From IMG/VR virus record IMGVR_UViG_3300033155_001152, positions 40,237-104,236 of that record: a stretch of DNA of 64,000 nucleotides, one strand, 5' to 3'. Position 1 is the first letter of the stretch. Every line of letters starts with the position of its first letter. The position numbers and the translations under genes were made by a program. The DNA is from a virus. This document shows, piece after piece, positions 34,316 through 43,497 of this stretch. The notes beneath the pieces are model-generated. The model was not told the DNA's origin. It saw nothing but the letters and a program-made list of their open reading frames with translations, and searched no databases.

Positions 34316-35230
34316 TTACGCTCCTACCGCTACGAATACAACCGTAGGACCAGCAGAATCAACAATCGCATCGATGTCAACCGACAAAGCGACTCCGCCA
34401 GATTTCGTTCTAAACTCAAGCGCACCATAATTGATGGCGGCTCCGTTTCCACAGGTTATACCTGAAGTCTCGGCAGCAGCAAGGGTCTTCTCTGCTATAC
34501 CACCGCCAGATGTCCATGTGAAATCGTTGACCGACTGAACACTGTGGTTGGCCAATGTGACATGCGAGATACCACCTTGGTTTGTCCATCCTGCCAGAAT
34601 AGCTAGAGTTAGTAATGTGTCGCCGAATGTCTGGCCAGTATAATCCGCTGCATCAAGAGCGATGTAAGCAGCGCCCGTTAATGCGTCACGCGCCCAGAAA
34701 GAATCTTCGGCATCTGTTTGGTTTGCTCCAGAATCGTCGACTCGAGCCTTGAAATAGTTTTGATCGCCAGGGGCGTCCGACACGATTGGTGCCGTTCCTA
34801 TGGTCTCGATGAACGACCAACCAACCTGGAATGAAATTGCCGTTTGGTTTCCACCGGCCATAAATGGGTCATTTTCGAGAGTTACCCTGTCCGTTGAAAC
34901 CAATGCCAGAATAATATAAAAACCGTCTGTAATTGTTGCGTGTGAAATATACAGAGCGTCACCCGCTGCAAGACCGGTATTTGAAGCTATGTTTAATTCA
35001 TCCAACGTATCGTCATATGTCGCCGTTGTACCGGCCAATACGACTGTGGCAGCAGGAGTAAGCGAAGATTTGACTGAGCTTGTTCCGGGGAATCCAGACG
35101 CTTGATCAAGCCAAGCCTCTACTACCGTCGCGACATCGAAACTTGACGCGGCAAATACAAACTGAGCGTTAAGACCGTCGAGAATTGGATCAGCGGCAGA
35201 TGCACCAGCGCCGTTTATTAATAGTGCCAT
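34316..35230 (-). CDS. Putative virion protein
   Basis: 304 residues, beta-rich, Ala/Thr-rich, with DPILDGLNAQFVFAASSFDVATVVEAW, AAGDALYISHATITDGFYIILALVSTDRVTLEN and the C-terminal ALSVDIDAIVDSAGPTVVFVAVGA. The end resembles that of the 27.9-29.0 kb repeat protein, hinting at a shared C-terminal module. ATG 35230 after AGGAAATAAAAC. No enzyme motif. Confidence 0.65.
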   Translation of the reverse strand: MALLINGAGASAADPILDGLNAQFVFAASSFDVATVVEAWLDQASGFPGTSSVKSSLTPAATVVLAGTTATYDDTLDELNIASNTGLAAGDALYISHATITDGFYIILALVSTDRVTLENDPFMAGGNQTAISFQVGWSFIETIGTAPIVSDAPGDQNYFKARVDDSGANQTDAEDSFWARDALTGAAYIALDAADYTGQTFGDTLLTLAILAGWTNQGGISHVTLANHSVQSVNDFTWTSGGGIAEKTLAAAETSGITCGNGAAINYGALEFRTKSGGVALSVDIDAIVDSAGPTVVFVAVGA

Positions 35231-35240
35231 GTTTTATTTC

Positions 35241-35453
35241 CTAGGTCTTCAGTGCCCAAATGCCATCGGAGACTACGTGCCTCTCCATGAATGCGATACG
35301 GCTTATGCCGAGCGCCCGCGCAAAATCATTTGGCCCATCGGCGTCTTCATTTGCCTTGTCCAAAATCTCGTCGATTTGAGGCATTGAGAGCGGCGTCCCA
35401 TTAAGTTTCCTCAGAAACCTTGGCACGTAGTTCAAACTCTTGAAATCGCTCAA
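35241..35453 (-). CDS. Hypothetical small protein (TTG start)
   Basis: 70 residues: FKSLNYVPRFLRKLNGTPLSMPQIDEILDKANEDADGPNDFARALGISRIAFMERHV, helical and possibly with a helix-turn-helix (FARALGISRIAF). It starts with TTG 35453, which overlaps the stop of the upstream zinc-ribbon gene and follows GAGGAGAAAAGG. Unknown function. Confidence 0.65.
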   Translation of the reverse strand: MSDFKSLNYVPRFLRKLNGTPLSMPQIDEILDKANEDADGPNDFARALGISRIAFMERHVVSDGIWALKT

Positions 35454-35599
35454 CCTTTTCTCCTCGCTCTCATGTCGATGAACTTATTCATTGATGCAGC
35501 ACAACGACTGCAAACCGGAACATACGGCTCACCCATGTGTTTCCAGATGTAAAACCGCCTTTCGCAAGAACAGGTCACACGCTTCAAAAGGCTTACCAT
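35450..35599 (-). CDS. Small zinc-ribbon-like protein
   Basis: 49 residues starting MVSLLKRVTCSCERRFYIW and continuing to PVCSRCAASMNKFI; the CxC and CxxC pair about 23 residues apart suggests one zinc site. The stop overlaps the TTG start of the next gene (TTGA), and the frame lies exactly in the gap between recognised genes. Short, but coupling and the cysteine pattern support it. Confidence 0.65.
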   Translation of the reverse strand: MVSLLKRVTCSCERRFYIWKHMGEPYVPVCSRCAASMNKFIDMRARRKG

Positions 35600-35616
35600 A
35601 TCAGACTCTTAGTTTA

Positions 35617-35964
35617 TCATACAAAAATTTTGACCGCATCAACAATACTCTTCTCAACCTTGAATCTCACAACGTGAGAGGGTCTGATTAAAGTGCCATT
35701 TGCGTCATTTGTGAAAACCTGAACCATGTATTCACCTGGCTCTGTGAAATCGGTAGATTCGATATCAAAATAAACGTGACCGGTTACGGCGTCCAATACC
35801 TTTGCCAGCGGGATCGTTCTTGAAACAATCGAGCCATTTGGTCTGCCAATAACACCTTTGACCTCCCCTTCCTCCAGATTGCTCATATCGATGCCCGTTT
35901 TGATTGAAAACGAGAAACCCGCTTCACCAGGATAAAATACTTCTTCCAATAAAATATGTGCCAT
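35617..35964 (-). CDS. Ig-like virion/baseplate accessory protein
   Basis: 115 residues with one Ig-like beta sandwich: FSFSIKTGIDMSNLEEGEVKGVIGRPNGSIVSRTIPL, GHVYFDIESTDFTEPGEYMVQVFTNDANG. This pattern occurs in upper-baseplate and tail fibre adaptor proteins (BppU N-terminus). TAATG overlap with the upstream gene. Location in the connector region suggests a neck or head accessory role. Confidence 0.6.
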   Translation of the reverse strand: MAHILLEEVFYPGEAGFSFSIKTGIDMSNLEEGEVKGVIGRPNGSIVSRTIPLAKVLDAVTGHVYFDIESTDFTEPGEYMVQVFTNDANGTLIRPSHVVRFKVEKSIVDAVKIFV

Positions 35965-36512
35965 TATGCTGCTCTCTCCGCCCCGATCACTTCAAGCGTT
36001 GGCCTGACTGTGACTGAGTTTGTGTGATATGTATATTGTACTGCAAATCCGTCGATCACTTCTAGCGTCAAGGTGGTTATATCCTCTCCCCCTAGCGGAA
36101 CTGCAACAGAACCAAAAATCGTATAGTTACCGGCGATGTCACGAACTCGACCTTCAAGCTCGTAAAACCCATTGATAATGGACGCAAGAGGAACCGTTAT
36201 TCTCCAAACGTCATTTGGTATCCCCGGTGTTTCATCTGGTACAGCGACAGTGGGATAAGACACTCTGAGACTGTCTGAGAGACGCTTGAGCGTCATAAAG
36301 CCATCTACCCCATCATAGTCTTCAACATAGTCAGAATCCAGCACACCAAGCTCTTCACTGGACTTGATGGTCAGGAGCATATTGGTAAATGCACCCCTGG
36401 GAAACACAACGTCCACGCCGTACCCCACCGTGCCGACGCCAATGGTATTTTGAGACCTAATCGCATTCACGATTTCTGTCTGTCGAAGTCCGGCCGTTAG
36501 GATCTGAGTCAT
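35964..36512 (-). CDS. Hypothetical virion protein, Ig-like
   Basis: 182 residues: N-terminal helix (RQTEIVNAIRSQNT) and beta region with VPLASIINGFYELEGRVRDIAGNYTIFGSVAVPLGG, an Ig-like pattern seen in phage structural proteins. Its ATG overlaps the end of the upstream gene by four bases. No further clue. Confidence 0.6.
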   Translation of the reverse strand: MTQILTAGLRQTEIVNAIRSQNTIGVGTVGYGVDVVFPRGAFTNMLLTIKSSEELGVLDSDYVEDYDGVDGFMTLKRLSDSLRVSYPTVAVPDETPGIPNDVWRITVPLASIINGFYELEGRVRDIAGNYTIFGSVAVPLGGEDITTLTLEVIDGFAVQYTYHTNSVTVRPTLEVIGAERAA

Positions 36513-37201
36513 ATCAAAATCCCTTGGCTTCCTGGATGGAGATATTTTGATTTCATCTCTGGAGTAATATCGACCAGATCAAATTCTATTCCGTCACTCA
36601 AATGGTCTGGTCTATTCAGGGTGACACTCTTGCGATTCTCAGAGCTAATATCTCCAATTGCCAGATCATTCGCCAGCCCGTAGTAGTATTGTGAGCTATG
36701 CGCCTTCAAATATATTTTGGTATACCAAATCTTACCAGCTTTGTCCTTGTACGTGAATGTATTCGGCTTGGTTATGTGTCTGAGAGCTTGCGCTTTGGCC
36801 GAAACATGTTTGTCTTTGGGCAATGTGTTGATGACTGTCTGAACCTGTCTAAACAGGGAGCTTACCGCCTGGCTATCGCGAGATATTTGACGAACGATCT
36901 CGATCTGAAAGTCATATAAGTTTGCGACCATCTCCGGAGTCTCTATCCAACCAACCACGCCTTTTATTTCCTGGGTGATTGATTTAGCAATACTCCTTTC
37001 CGTTCTCGCAGCTTCACCACCTACGGTAGATAACTTGCGATCAAGTTGACTTTGAGCCTTTGAACTTGGAACGGCTGGTGAATAAACGGCCGACATAAAC
37101 TCACCACGCATCGCGGCATGGATTGCGTCGTATCGTCCAATTAAGTCTCGTTTGGCCCTTTCAATGATTTGTCTAAGCCTGACTGCTTTTTCCGCATCCA
37201 T
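36509..37201 (-). CDS. Hypothetical protein in the connector region
   Basis: 230 residues: long N-terminal helical region (AEKAVRLRQIIERAKRDLIGRYDAIHAAMRGEFMSAV) and a C-terminal beta part (TFTYKDKAGKIWYTKIYLKAHSSQYYYGLANDLAIGD). The latter pattern (WYxxIYxxAHxxxYYYGLxND) recurs in phages, from memory, without known role. Possibly a neck or minor capsid protein. Confidence 0.6.
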   Translation of the reverse strand: MDAEKAVRLRQIIERAKRDLIGRYDAIHAAMRGEFMSAVYSPAVPSSKAQSQLDRKLSTVGGEAARTERSIAKSITQEIKGVVGWIETPEMVANLYDFQIEIVRQISRDSQAVSSLFRQVQTVINTLPKDKHVSAKAQALRHITKPNTFTYKDKAGKIWYTKIYLKAHSSQYYYGLANDLAIGDISSENRKSVTLNRPDHLSDGIEFDLVDITPEMKSKYLHPGSQGILI

Positions 37202-37202
37202 G

Positions 37203-37964
37203 CTACGTCCTTGTTATAACTGGCGTCCAGTTGATGTACTTGCCGACATACTGCAAGGCGTGTCGAGACAGCGCCAGCGTCAGTGTCGCTCTGGGCCGAT
37301 AGAATTGTGATACTTCACCCTGAGAAGATGACTGCAACCCATCGTCGATATCCTTTTCAATCGTCGAGCCTCCCAGGTGATAGTCTGCCTGTGCAAGTTG
37401 TGCCATGCGAAGATCGTGTTGATGCCTCGAGTCGAGCAAGGCCCATTCTGCCAAAGTCAAAAGATCAAGAGTCTTCACCTGGTAGGTGTCATCTGTGAAG
37501 TTGAATTGCCAGTTGAACCCGCCGAATCTGTCATAGGCTTGAGTCATGGCAGACCTGCGATGATCTTCGTTAGCAGCGCCCCACCCTTCGAGAATTATTC
37601 CGCGAGAGTGTAAAAGGGCTTCCTCATACGTCTGAAAGGAATTCGAAAGCAATACCAGAGATGCTTTTAGTTCGACAATGTAGCCCGCTCGAATTATGAT
37701 CGAGTCTGTGGCCGTTGTCATCGTTAGAATTACTTGTCGATAACCTCGAACGATGTCTGCCGCCAATGCATTATCTGCCCCCTGGATTACAATAGAGGCT
37801 TCACCGGTTGTTGGTATCACTGGAATGTTTGTCGTCGCTACAACTTCGACACCGAACTCGTTTACGACCGTATAGTCGAGTGCTATCGGAGTTATCGATT
37901 CCCCCTCGTCATCGACGAAGGGCATCTTTACCGTTACATCGACGCTTGGCTCAAAAATCCTCAA
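37203..37964 (-). CDS. Hypothetical connector-region protein (TTG start)
   Basis: 253 residues; N-terminal beta domain (DVTVKMPFVDDEGESITPIALDYTVVNEFG, GYRQVILTMTT) and C-terminal helical part (QTYEEALLHSRGI, LADQAQ-like LRMAQLAQADYHLGG). Fits a head-tail connector or Ig-fused adaptor. Start TTG 37964 after GAGGAGTAAGTCTC; five bases downstream of the previous stop. Confidence 0.6.
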   Translation of the reverse strand: MRIFEPSVDVTVKMPFVDDEGESITPIALDYTVVNEFGVEVVATTNIPVIPTTGEASIVIQGADNALAADIVRGYRQVILTMTTATDSIIIRAGYIVELKASLVLLSNSFQTYEEALLHSRGIILEGWGAANEDHRRSAMTQAYDRFGGFNWQFNFTDDTYQVKTLDLLTLAEWALLDSRHQHDLRMAQLAQADYHLGGSTIEKDIDDGLQSSSQGEVSQFYRPRATLTLALSRHALQYVGKYINWTPVITRT

Positions 37965-37969
37965 GAGAC

Positions 37970-38563
37970 TTACTCCTCGGCAGCGTCGTCAAACCCATCG
38001 CTATCGGGAGTTGGTTCGGAAACTTGCTTCGACAGAATGTTCTGGATCAGATCGCCAATTGACCGGCCTTTGACATTAAGAATGTCGCCAACCTCTCTCA
38101 AGCCAGAGATGCCTTCTGAGTCGGCAATTGCCTCAAGCTCTGACAATGACCAAACGCGAGGGTCTTTATGCTCTTCGCCTGGCTCGTGGAATCCAACGTT
38201 GTCATCGACAAAGCCGCCGTCGTCTTCTTCCATTGGTTCGTCAGATAACGCCTTTCCAGCAGACTCTTCAACCTCTGCCATTTCAGCCGCCTCGATGTCA
38301 CTCTTTCGAGGGCTGACGACAGAAGGGAAGTCGGCAGCAGATACTTCGCCGACTTGTTCAAATTTGTACGTGTTCGGATTCAAGGCCCTTCCATCTTCAT
38401 CTTCGCAAGAACATGATGCGCCGAGTAAAAGTGCCATCCTTACTGGAATGGCTTCGACTGATTTGCCGTCTTTGAATAGATGACGCCGAAGATAACCGTT
38501 GTACGTTTGCATACCCGGCTGAGTGATCGTAACTCGAATCAATTTGTCGTAAGCGGTTGGCAT
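37970..38563 (-). CDS. Hypothetical acidic protein downstream of capsid
   Basis: 197 residues. Residues 1-70 form a beta domain (KLIRVTITQPGMQTYNGYLRRHLFKDG), the middle is strongly acidic (EPMEEDDGGFVDDN), and the end has a SAP/Rho-N-like helix pair (WSLSELEAIADSEGISGLREVGDILNVKGRSIGDLIQNIL). This end part resembles short domains often attached to phage head proteins. ATG 38563 after AGGGAATTTAAC. Confidence 0.65.
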   Translation of the reverse strand: MPTAYDKLIRVTITQPGMQTYNGYLRRHLFKDGKSVEAIPVRMALLLGASCSCEDEDGRALNPNTYKFEQVGEVSAADFPSVVSPRKSDIEAAEMAEVEESAGKALSDEPMEEDDGGFVDDNVGFHEPGEEHKDPRVWSLSELEAIADSEGISGLREVGDILNVKGRSIGDLIQNILSKQVSEPTPDSDGFDDAAEE

Positions 38564-38581
38564 GTTAAATTCCCTGTTTGT

Positions 38582-38623
38582 TAAAAACGAAAGGGGGGTA
38601 GAATTTAATCCTACCCCCCTTCT
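38582..38623 (-). terminator. Strong rho-independent terminator after the capsid gene
   Basis: Minus strand: AAGGGGGGTAG/CTACCCCCCTT stem of eleven pairs with nine-base loop, followed by TCGTTTTT. Found right after the major capsid gene, as in many phages where capsid is the most abundant transcript. Confidence 0.92.
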
Positions 38624-38649
38624 AGACCTTGGGTCAAGACCTACTCAGC

Positions 38650-39558
38650 TTAGGAGCTAAGCAAACCTTCGTACTTGGCGAGCGACCGCGTAGACTTCAG
38701 CACGAGGCCAGAGTACCATTTCAGTCGGACGCGCCATGCATCCTTGTTCTGTACCGTGCCGATGTTCTCGACTCGAATACCGGCAGACGCTCCACCGAAG
38801 ATTGCGTGTACGCCGTCTTGCTCGTTCAGGCGAATGGCGTAGATGCCCATGCAATCTGTCTTCGTACCCTTCGTTTCGTCGGCGTTGACGAAATCGTTCT
38901 TCAGAATCGGAATACCGTTATGCGTGAGCATCGGACGGTCGAAGTTCTTCAACTGAAGCATGTTGGCGTCGGTGCCGCCACCAACAGTTCGCAGGAGGTT
39001 ACGATACTGCCGGATCGCAATGCTGTTCATGATGAAAGCGTCTGGGCCGTTAGGCACCTCGTCTTCCAACTCGTCAAGCATGGACAGGGTAAGTGCGTCA
39101 CCGTTCGCGCCAGCACCCGTGAGAGTCTGACCGGCAACTACGAGATTGACAAGACCGTCGAATTCTTTCGGGCTGCCTGTTTCGTCACCGTTGATGAAAG
39201 TGTCGCTCCACTTGCGGCCAAGACCCTTCGCCTTCAACGCGATCTGAATAGCCAACTGCTCATTGGTATCAGACATTGTTTCGGACAGGAACTTGTCAAC
39301 ATCGACATCGCCAGCCAGAATTTTCAGCGTGGCAACGACGTTCGTGAAGGTGACAGCCTCTTCGGTAACCGCATCATTCGGATCGAGGAATGTACCCTGT
39401 GACTCCGTGTTCTCGCGGTTGTAGACGTAAGCCTTACCATTCGTCTTCATGAAAGGAATAACCTGGAAGACATCATCGTGAGTGATGATCTCCTCGATCA
39501 CGCCGCGCTGTAGATCGTTGTTGGAGAGCTTCTCAGCTTCAACCTTCAATAATGCCAT
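38650..39558 (-). CDS. Major capsid protein, HK97 fold
   Basis: 302 residues with MALLKVEAEKLSNNDLQRGVIEEIITHDDVFQVIPF, TDTFINGDETGSPKEFDGL, PDAFIMNSIAIRQYRNLLRT and VHAIFGGASAGIRVENIG, the usual E-loop, P-domain and A-domain text of the coliphage/Bacillus phage style HK97 capsids. No delta domain is fused; scaffolding is separate. Excellent site AGGGAGTTACACAA and a following terminator support high expression. Confidence 0.9.
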   Translation of the reverse strand: MALLKVEAEKLSNNDLQRGVIEEIITHDDVFQVIPFMKTNGKAYVYNRENTESQGTFLDPNDAVTEEAVTFTNVVATLKILAGDVDVDKFLSETMSDTNEQLAIQIALKAKGLGRKWSDTFINGDETGSPKEFDGLVNLVVAGQTLTGAGANGDALTLSMLDELEDEVPNGPDAFIMNSIAIRQYRNLLRTVGGGTDANMLQLKNFDRPMLTHNGIPILKNDFVNADETKGTKTDCMGIYAIRLNEQDGVHAIFGGASAGIRVENIGTVQNKDAWRVRLKWYSGLVLKSTRSLAKYEGLLSS

Positions 39559-39635
39559 TTGTGTAACTCCCTAAAAAGAAGATTCTAAACCAATGACCTA
39601 CAACGGTCACGACTGCCTTCAGACTTAATTATGCG

Positions 39636-40571
39636 TCAGTCGGAACCTAACTTCAACCCCTTTGCTTCTTTGAGTAGGCCGTCTTTGAGACCGGCAGCAA
39701 TACGAGAGGCTCCTGGAGCTACACCTGGCGGATCATCATCAGGTCCGCCCAGAGGATCTGTCTTCGACCTTGCTCCCGGCTTAACCTTTGATCTGTAAAG
39801 GGATTTCTTGTCCGGATCAGCGTCGACAATCTTTTCGAAAGCCGCGTCAAACTCAAGATTTACCCCGGCACCGTCAACCAGTGGCGCTCGTCCATCGACG
39901 CCAGAAGGTTTGTTGTATCCGACAACATTGCCGCTTTCGTCACGCTCAAAATGCGCACCATAAAGTGTTCGCGCTTTCGCCGCTGGAAGATTTAATCTTT
40001 CCTGGATAAACTTCGAGGCACTAAAGGTATTGCCGATACTGAGATTATCAATTTCAGTATCCTTCCCTGCGAGCTTCGCATTCAGATCCGCAATGATTTC
40101 GTCTTTGCCAGTGACAATGACTGCATGTGCTTCGTTCATCTGATCTTTGACCTGAGTAAACTCGCCAGCAGCGATCAGAGCCGCTTCGTCAGCGTCCTTG
40201 TTTTTCTGAAGCATGTCTTTGACCGCAGTCAAATCGATTCCTTCCCATGCTTTGGCCGCTTCTTTCAATGCCGCGACTTCACCGGACAGAGTGCCGATCT
40301 TTTCCTTCTTCTTCATTACTTCTGTGAGAAGGGTTTTTTCCTTGTCGGTAGGCTTTGGATCGGGATCGGGATCGGGGTCTGGATCAGGATCGGGGTCTGG
40401 ATCAGGATCGGGGTCTGGATCAGGATCGGGGTCTGGATCAGGATCGGGATCAGGATCGGGGTCAGGGTCTGGATCGCCATCTGCACCGACAGATCGGTGA
40501 AACCCTGGATTTTCATCATAAAAAGCATTCCAACCATTTACGTCATAATTGTCTAATTCGATACTCATCAT
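39636..40571 (-). CDS. Scaffolding-like protein with Asp-Pro repeat tract
   Basis: About 311 residues, placed between portal and capsid. After a 30-residue start comes a tract of about 20 Asp-Pro pairs, then a coiled-coil region (TEVMKKKEKIGTLSGEVAALKEAAKAW and KDMLQKNKDADEAALIAAGEFTQVKDQMNEAHAVIVTGKDEIIADLNAKLAGKD), typical of capsid scaffolds. The C-terminus is basic and helical (RIAAGLKDGLLKEAKGLKLG), as in scaffolds that bind coat protein. Start ATG 40571 follows AGAGAGG; the frame also extends to a TTG at 40592 without a site. The DP tract is odd and probably forms a stiff extended rod. Confidence 0.8.
   Translation of the reverse strand: MMSIELDNYDVNGWNAFYDENPGFHRSVGADGDPDPDPDPDPDPDPDPDPDPDPDPDPDPDPDPDPDPDPDPKPTDKEKTLLTEVMKKKEKIGTLSGEVAALKEAAKAWEGIDLTAVKDMLQKNKDADEAALIAAGEFTQVKDQMNEAHAVIVTGKDEIIADLNAKLAGKDTEIDNLSIGNTFSASKFIQERLNLPAAKARTLYGAHFERDESGNVVGYNKPSGVDGRAPLVDGAGVNLEFDAAFEKIVDADPDKKSLYRSKVKPGARSKTDPLGGPDDDPPGVAPGASRIAAGLKDGLLKEAKGLKLGSD
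40357..40476 (-). repeat. Short tandem repeat coding for (Asp-Pro)n
   Basis: About 120 bases of GATCCxGA(C/T)CC(C/T) units, with an 18-base higher-order repeat. Slippage or recombination would change length in steps of two residues per six bases without breaking the frame. Confidence 0.92.
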
Positions 40572-40651
40572 ACAGACCTCTCTCTTGGTCAACTCGGTCC
40601 AATCTTGGACCTACTTCTCGTGGTGCTGGAATTCAAACAAAGAGAATTCTC

Positions 40652-42202
40652 TTACTCTTCATCGTCCTTATCAGCGGAACTGTTATCACCATTATCCGAC
40701 GAATCGTCTTCAAATGCAAAGTCTTCTGGCGCAGGGGGCCAATCGTCGCTATCAATCTCGTCAAACATCTTCTTCTTTAGGGCCTCTGATATGGTCGGGA
40801 AGAGCTTCTCGACCAGGGTCTTCATTTGCTCTTTTCGAACCGTGTCTGGCGCAGAAACCAGCGATAGGCTTCCTGCAATTTCAAACTCGCTCGCTAATCC
40901 GCGAACGTCAAAGTTATCGGCCCATGTAATATGCGCTGGGTCATGCGCCTGGTCGCCGTTCCACGCAGCTACCAGATCAAGTATCTCATTCTCCGCCTTA
41001 GACAGAGTTTTCGACTTGTTGATAAGCAGGGCGTTCACTCGCTCAAAGTCATACGCTTTAGCTACGCCGGAACTGTTGTCGATCCCCATAGAGTTATCCT
41101 CTTTGGTTCTCTCTCCGGCCATTCCGACTGAGTGATATATCTCGTTGATGATCGTGCGAATAGCTGTAATAATCAATTCAGCTTGAGTTGGGTCTGGCGA
41201 TATAAATGCCGGAGCCATTCCGCCCTCTCCATTGAACAGAAAGATTCGTTTGGTTCCCATTTCGGTCAGCTTCTCAGTGGCCTTTTCTTCTTCGCCTGGC
41301 ATCAAGCCTTGCGCTGGCATTGCCAACTGCGAGAAAGTCTGGTCCTGAATTATGGCGTCAAGATTGGATAGATAATTTGCCACCGCACGATCCTGATATG
41401 CGATGTCGTTAATTAACGCTGGCGAACTGTAAGGATCGTCGCTATCCATATGGTCGACTATTACGACCGGGACTATTCCGAGATCGTGAACCCCTTCGCT
41501 AAAAAGCTCAACCTTTCTTTTGGAATCTTCCGTTGTCTCAATCTTGCCTTCACTGTTCATTGCGTAACGAAACAGGTGCCAGGAATTCTTCCTCCACAAT
41601 CTGAATTGTTCGCTTTGGCCTACGGCTTCACCAAATGGGTCGTCATCATTTCGATACTTCTCTCGAAGCAGAATCCAGTTTAGTTTGCCTAAGCTATCAA
41701 AGGACATGTCAAGAGCGTCTTGAGGACCAACCCAATATGCATAGGTCTGGACATCTTCTTCGTCAGCCTCAGAGTCTGGCGTTTCCGTCGCCGTGTTGTC
41801 GACGACGATGTAAATTCGTCCGGATATCGAAGACCGCTTACAGACCTGAGACATCAGATAATTAATGTCGTACCCTTCGGAAGTGGCCGACTTCCAGAAT
41901 TTCTTAATCGAATCTTGCGCGTCATCCTCATTTCTGGAAACGTCAGTTCGAAACACGTACTTATTTACGAGATCGACGACCTCACGAGAATGGTTGAAGC
42001 GATATGCTCGCTCCTGTCTTTTTTCATATTCTTTGTCACCTTCCTTGATGTACTTGAAGATGTTGTCCTTAAACCAACCACGGCCGCCCTCATAACACGC
42101 CTCCATAAATTCCCAATGGGATTTACGTTCCGTATATTCGGGGTGTCGCCTCTGCGCAATCTTGGAAACATCGCGCTCTTGTGATTTCAGTTCTTCTGCC
42201 AT
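40652..42202 (-). CDS. Portal protein
   Basis: 516 residues. Features of the dodecameric portal family (SPP1/HK97-like): YTERKSHWEFMEACYEGGRGW, RSSISGRIYIVVDN, YRFNHSREVVDLVNKYVFRTD, SNLDAIIQDQTFSQLAMPA, EIYHSVGMAGE and the long helix near 390-440. Acidic C-terminal tail (DDSSDNGDNSSADKDDEE). Located between TerL and scaffold as expected. Weak site (AGGAAGCAC) before ATG 42202. Confidence 0.88.
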   Translation of the reverse strand: MAEELKSQERDVSKIAQRRHPEYTERKSHWEFMEACYEGGRGWFKDNIFKYIKEGDKEYEKRQERAYRFNHSREVVDLVNKYVFRTDVSRNEDDAQDSIKKFWKSATSEGYDINYLMSQVCKRSSISGRIYIVVDNTATETPDSEADEEDVQTYAYWVGPQDALDMSFDSLGKLNWILLREKYRNDDDPFGEAVGQSEQFRLWRKNSWHLFRYAMNSEGKIETTEDSKRKVELFSEGVHDLGIVPVVIVDHMDSDDPYSSPALINDIAYQDRAVANYLSNLDAIIQDQTFSQLAMPAQGLMPGEEEKATEKLTEMGTKRIFLFNGEGGMAPAFISPDPTQAELIITAIRTIINEIYHSVGMAGERTKEDNSMGIDNSSGVAKAYDFERVNALLINKSKTLSKAENEILDLVAAWNGDQAHDPAHITWADNFDVRGLASEFEIAGSLSLVSAPDTVRKEQMKTLVEKLFPTISEALKKKMFDEIDSDDWPPAPEDFAFEDDSSDNGDNSSADKDDEE

Positions 42203-42252
42203 TCGGAAGTGCTTCCTATAAGAATGTAAATTATCTCATCGTAGACGATGAT

Positions 42253-43497
42253 TTACAAGGATATGCCAGCGATGATGATCTTGCGCAGCGGGTATTTGAA
42301 CTCGATTGCGTAACCCAAGGCGTCGGCCGAGTGTTCTGTTCCCATCTTTTTATCTACTTCACGACAGCCTTCCTTGTAGATTGTTTGCTCCAATGAGTCT
42401 ATCAGGTGTTGGCAGCCGCTGTCGACCCGTAGCCTGGTCGAACCATCTGCCGCCCGAAGCATTCTGTTCACGCAATTCACTCTATCAGCCACTGGCGGGT
42501 GTTTTCTTCGATGATAGATTCGCCTGTAACCAGACTCTCTAAAGATGTCCAGATCAGTCTCGCCTCGAGCATGTTGAGTGTACGCACCCGCTGGATCAGG
42601 AAATATCGCCGTGACACTCTTGTACCGCCAATGCCTTCTGTCCAGTTCACTCACTGCCTCTGCTGTTGAGCTATTTGGCAGCACAATCTCGTCTATTACC
42701 CAAACCTCACCGTTCTTCTGAGGCTGCATAACGACAGCAGACATTGGGTCTCTGTTGAAGTCCTGACCAACCCACAGTGGTAGCTCCTTGTTGAACTTGT
42801 ACTCGCCAACATGAACAGACCTGTCAAATGGGTAGTAGACCCGGCCGCCCATAGTCTCGAACGACGCCTCAAACTCCTGCTTGAAAGATCGCTCGTCCAT
42901 GTCTTGTCGTGCCTGTTCGATTTCTGACGCTGGAACAAACGGGCTGTCGATTGATTTGAACTGCCAGCTTTCCCACCTTTTGGCTGCGACTAGCTTTGGG
43001 TTCTGTCCGAACTGGTACACATCATGGAGATAATTGAATGATTTCGGCGTGCCGATGAAGGTAGCTCTGCCAGCAGTGGTTGCCAGCGTTGGTCGAAGTG
43101 CCTTCTTCCATGTGTCAGGGTGCATGTCCTGAAACTCATCCAGCACCACATGATTCAAACCTACACCGCGCAAGGAGTCATATTTGTCCGCACCCTTGAG
43201 TGTAATAATTGATCTGTTCTTCAGCAGAATATACAGACCGGTCTCGTTGGTCTTTCGTATCCACGCTCTAGGGATGGCGTCCAGAAGCTCCGGCCACATG
43301 ATGGTTTTTGCCATCGCATAGGTTGGAGCGACGTACCAGACCAGTTGTCGTGGTAATGCGGCCGCCCTAATCATCTCGGTTCTGCCAAGTTGAGTTTTGC
43401 CCCAACGTCTACCGGCCACCACAACTTTGAATCGCGCCAGCGACCGCCACACTATGGCCTGGCCTTTGTGCAGCTTTAGAGCTTTTGCGCGAGACAT
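42253..43497 (-). CDS. Terminase large subunit
   Basis: 414 residues. ATPase: Walker A AGRRWGKT at 28-35, Walker B HVVLDEFQD at 116-124, coupling motif FIGTPKS near 148. Nuclease: WVGQDFNRDP with D246, IFPDPAG near 301 and HSADALGYAI near 390, the three acidic sites of the RNase H-like nuclease. Packages DNA through the portal. Good site AGGAGTCTA and TAATG overlap with the small subunit stop. Confidence 0.93.
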   Translation of the reverse strand: MSRAKALKLHKGQAIVWRSLARFKVVVAGRRWGKTQLGRTEMIRAAALPRQLVWYVAPTYAMAKTIMWPELLDAIPRAWIRKTNETGLYILLKNRSIITLKGADKYDSLRGVGLNHVVLDEFQDMHPDTWKKALRPTLATTAGRATFIGTPKSFNYLHDVYQFGQNPKLVAAKRWESWQFKSIDSPFVPASEIEQARQDMDERSFKQEFEASFETMGGRVYYPFDRSVHVGEYKFNKELPLWVGQDFNRDPMSAVVMQPQKNGEVWVIDEIVLPNSSTAEAVSELDRRHWRYKSVTAIFPDPAGAYTQHARGETDLDIFRESGYRRIYHRRKHPPVADRVNCVNRMLRAADGSTRLRVDSGCQHLIDSLEQTIYKEGCREVDKKMGTEHSADALGYAIEFKYPLRKIIIAGISL

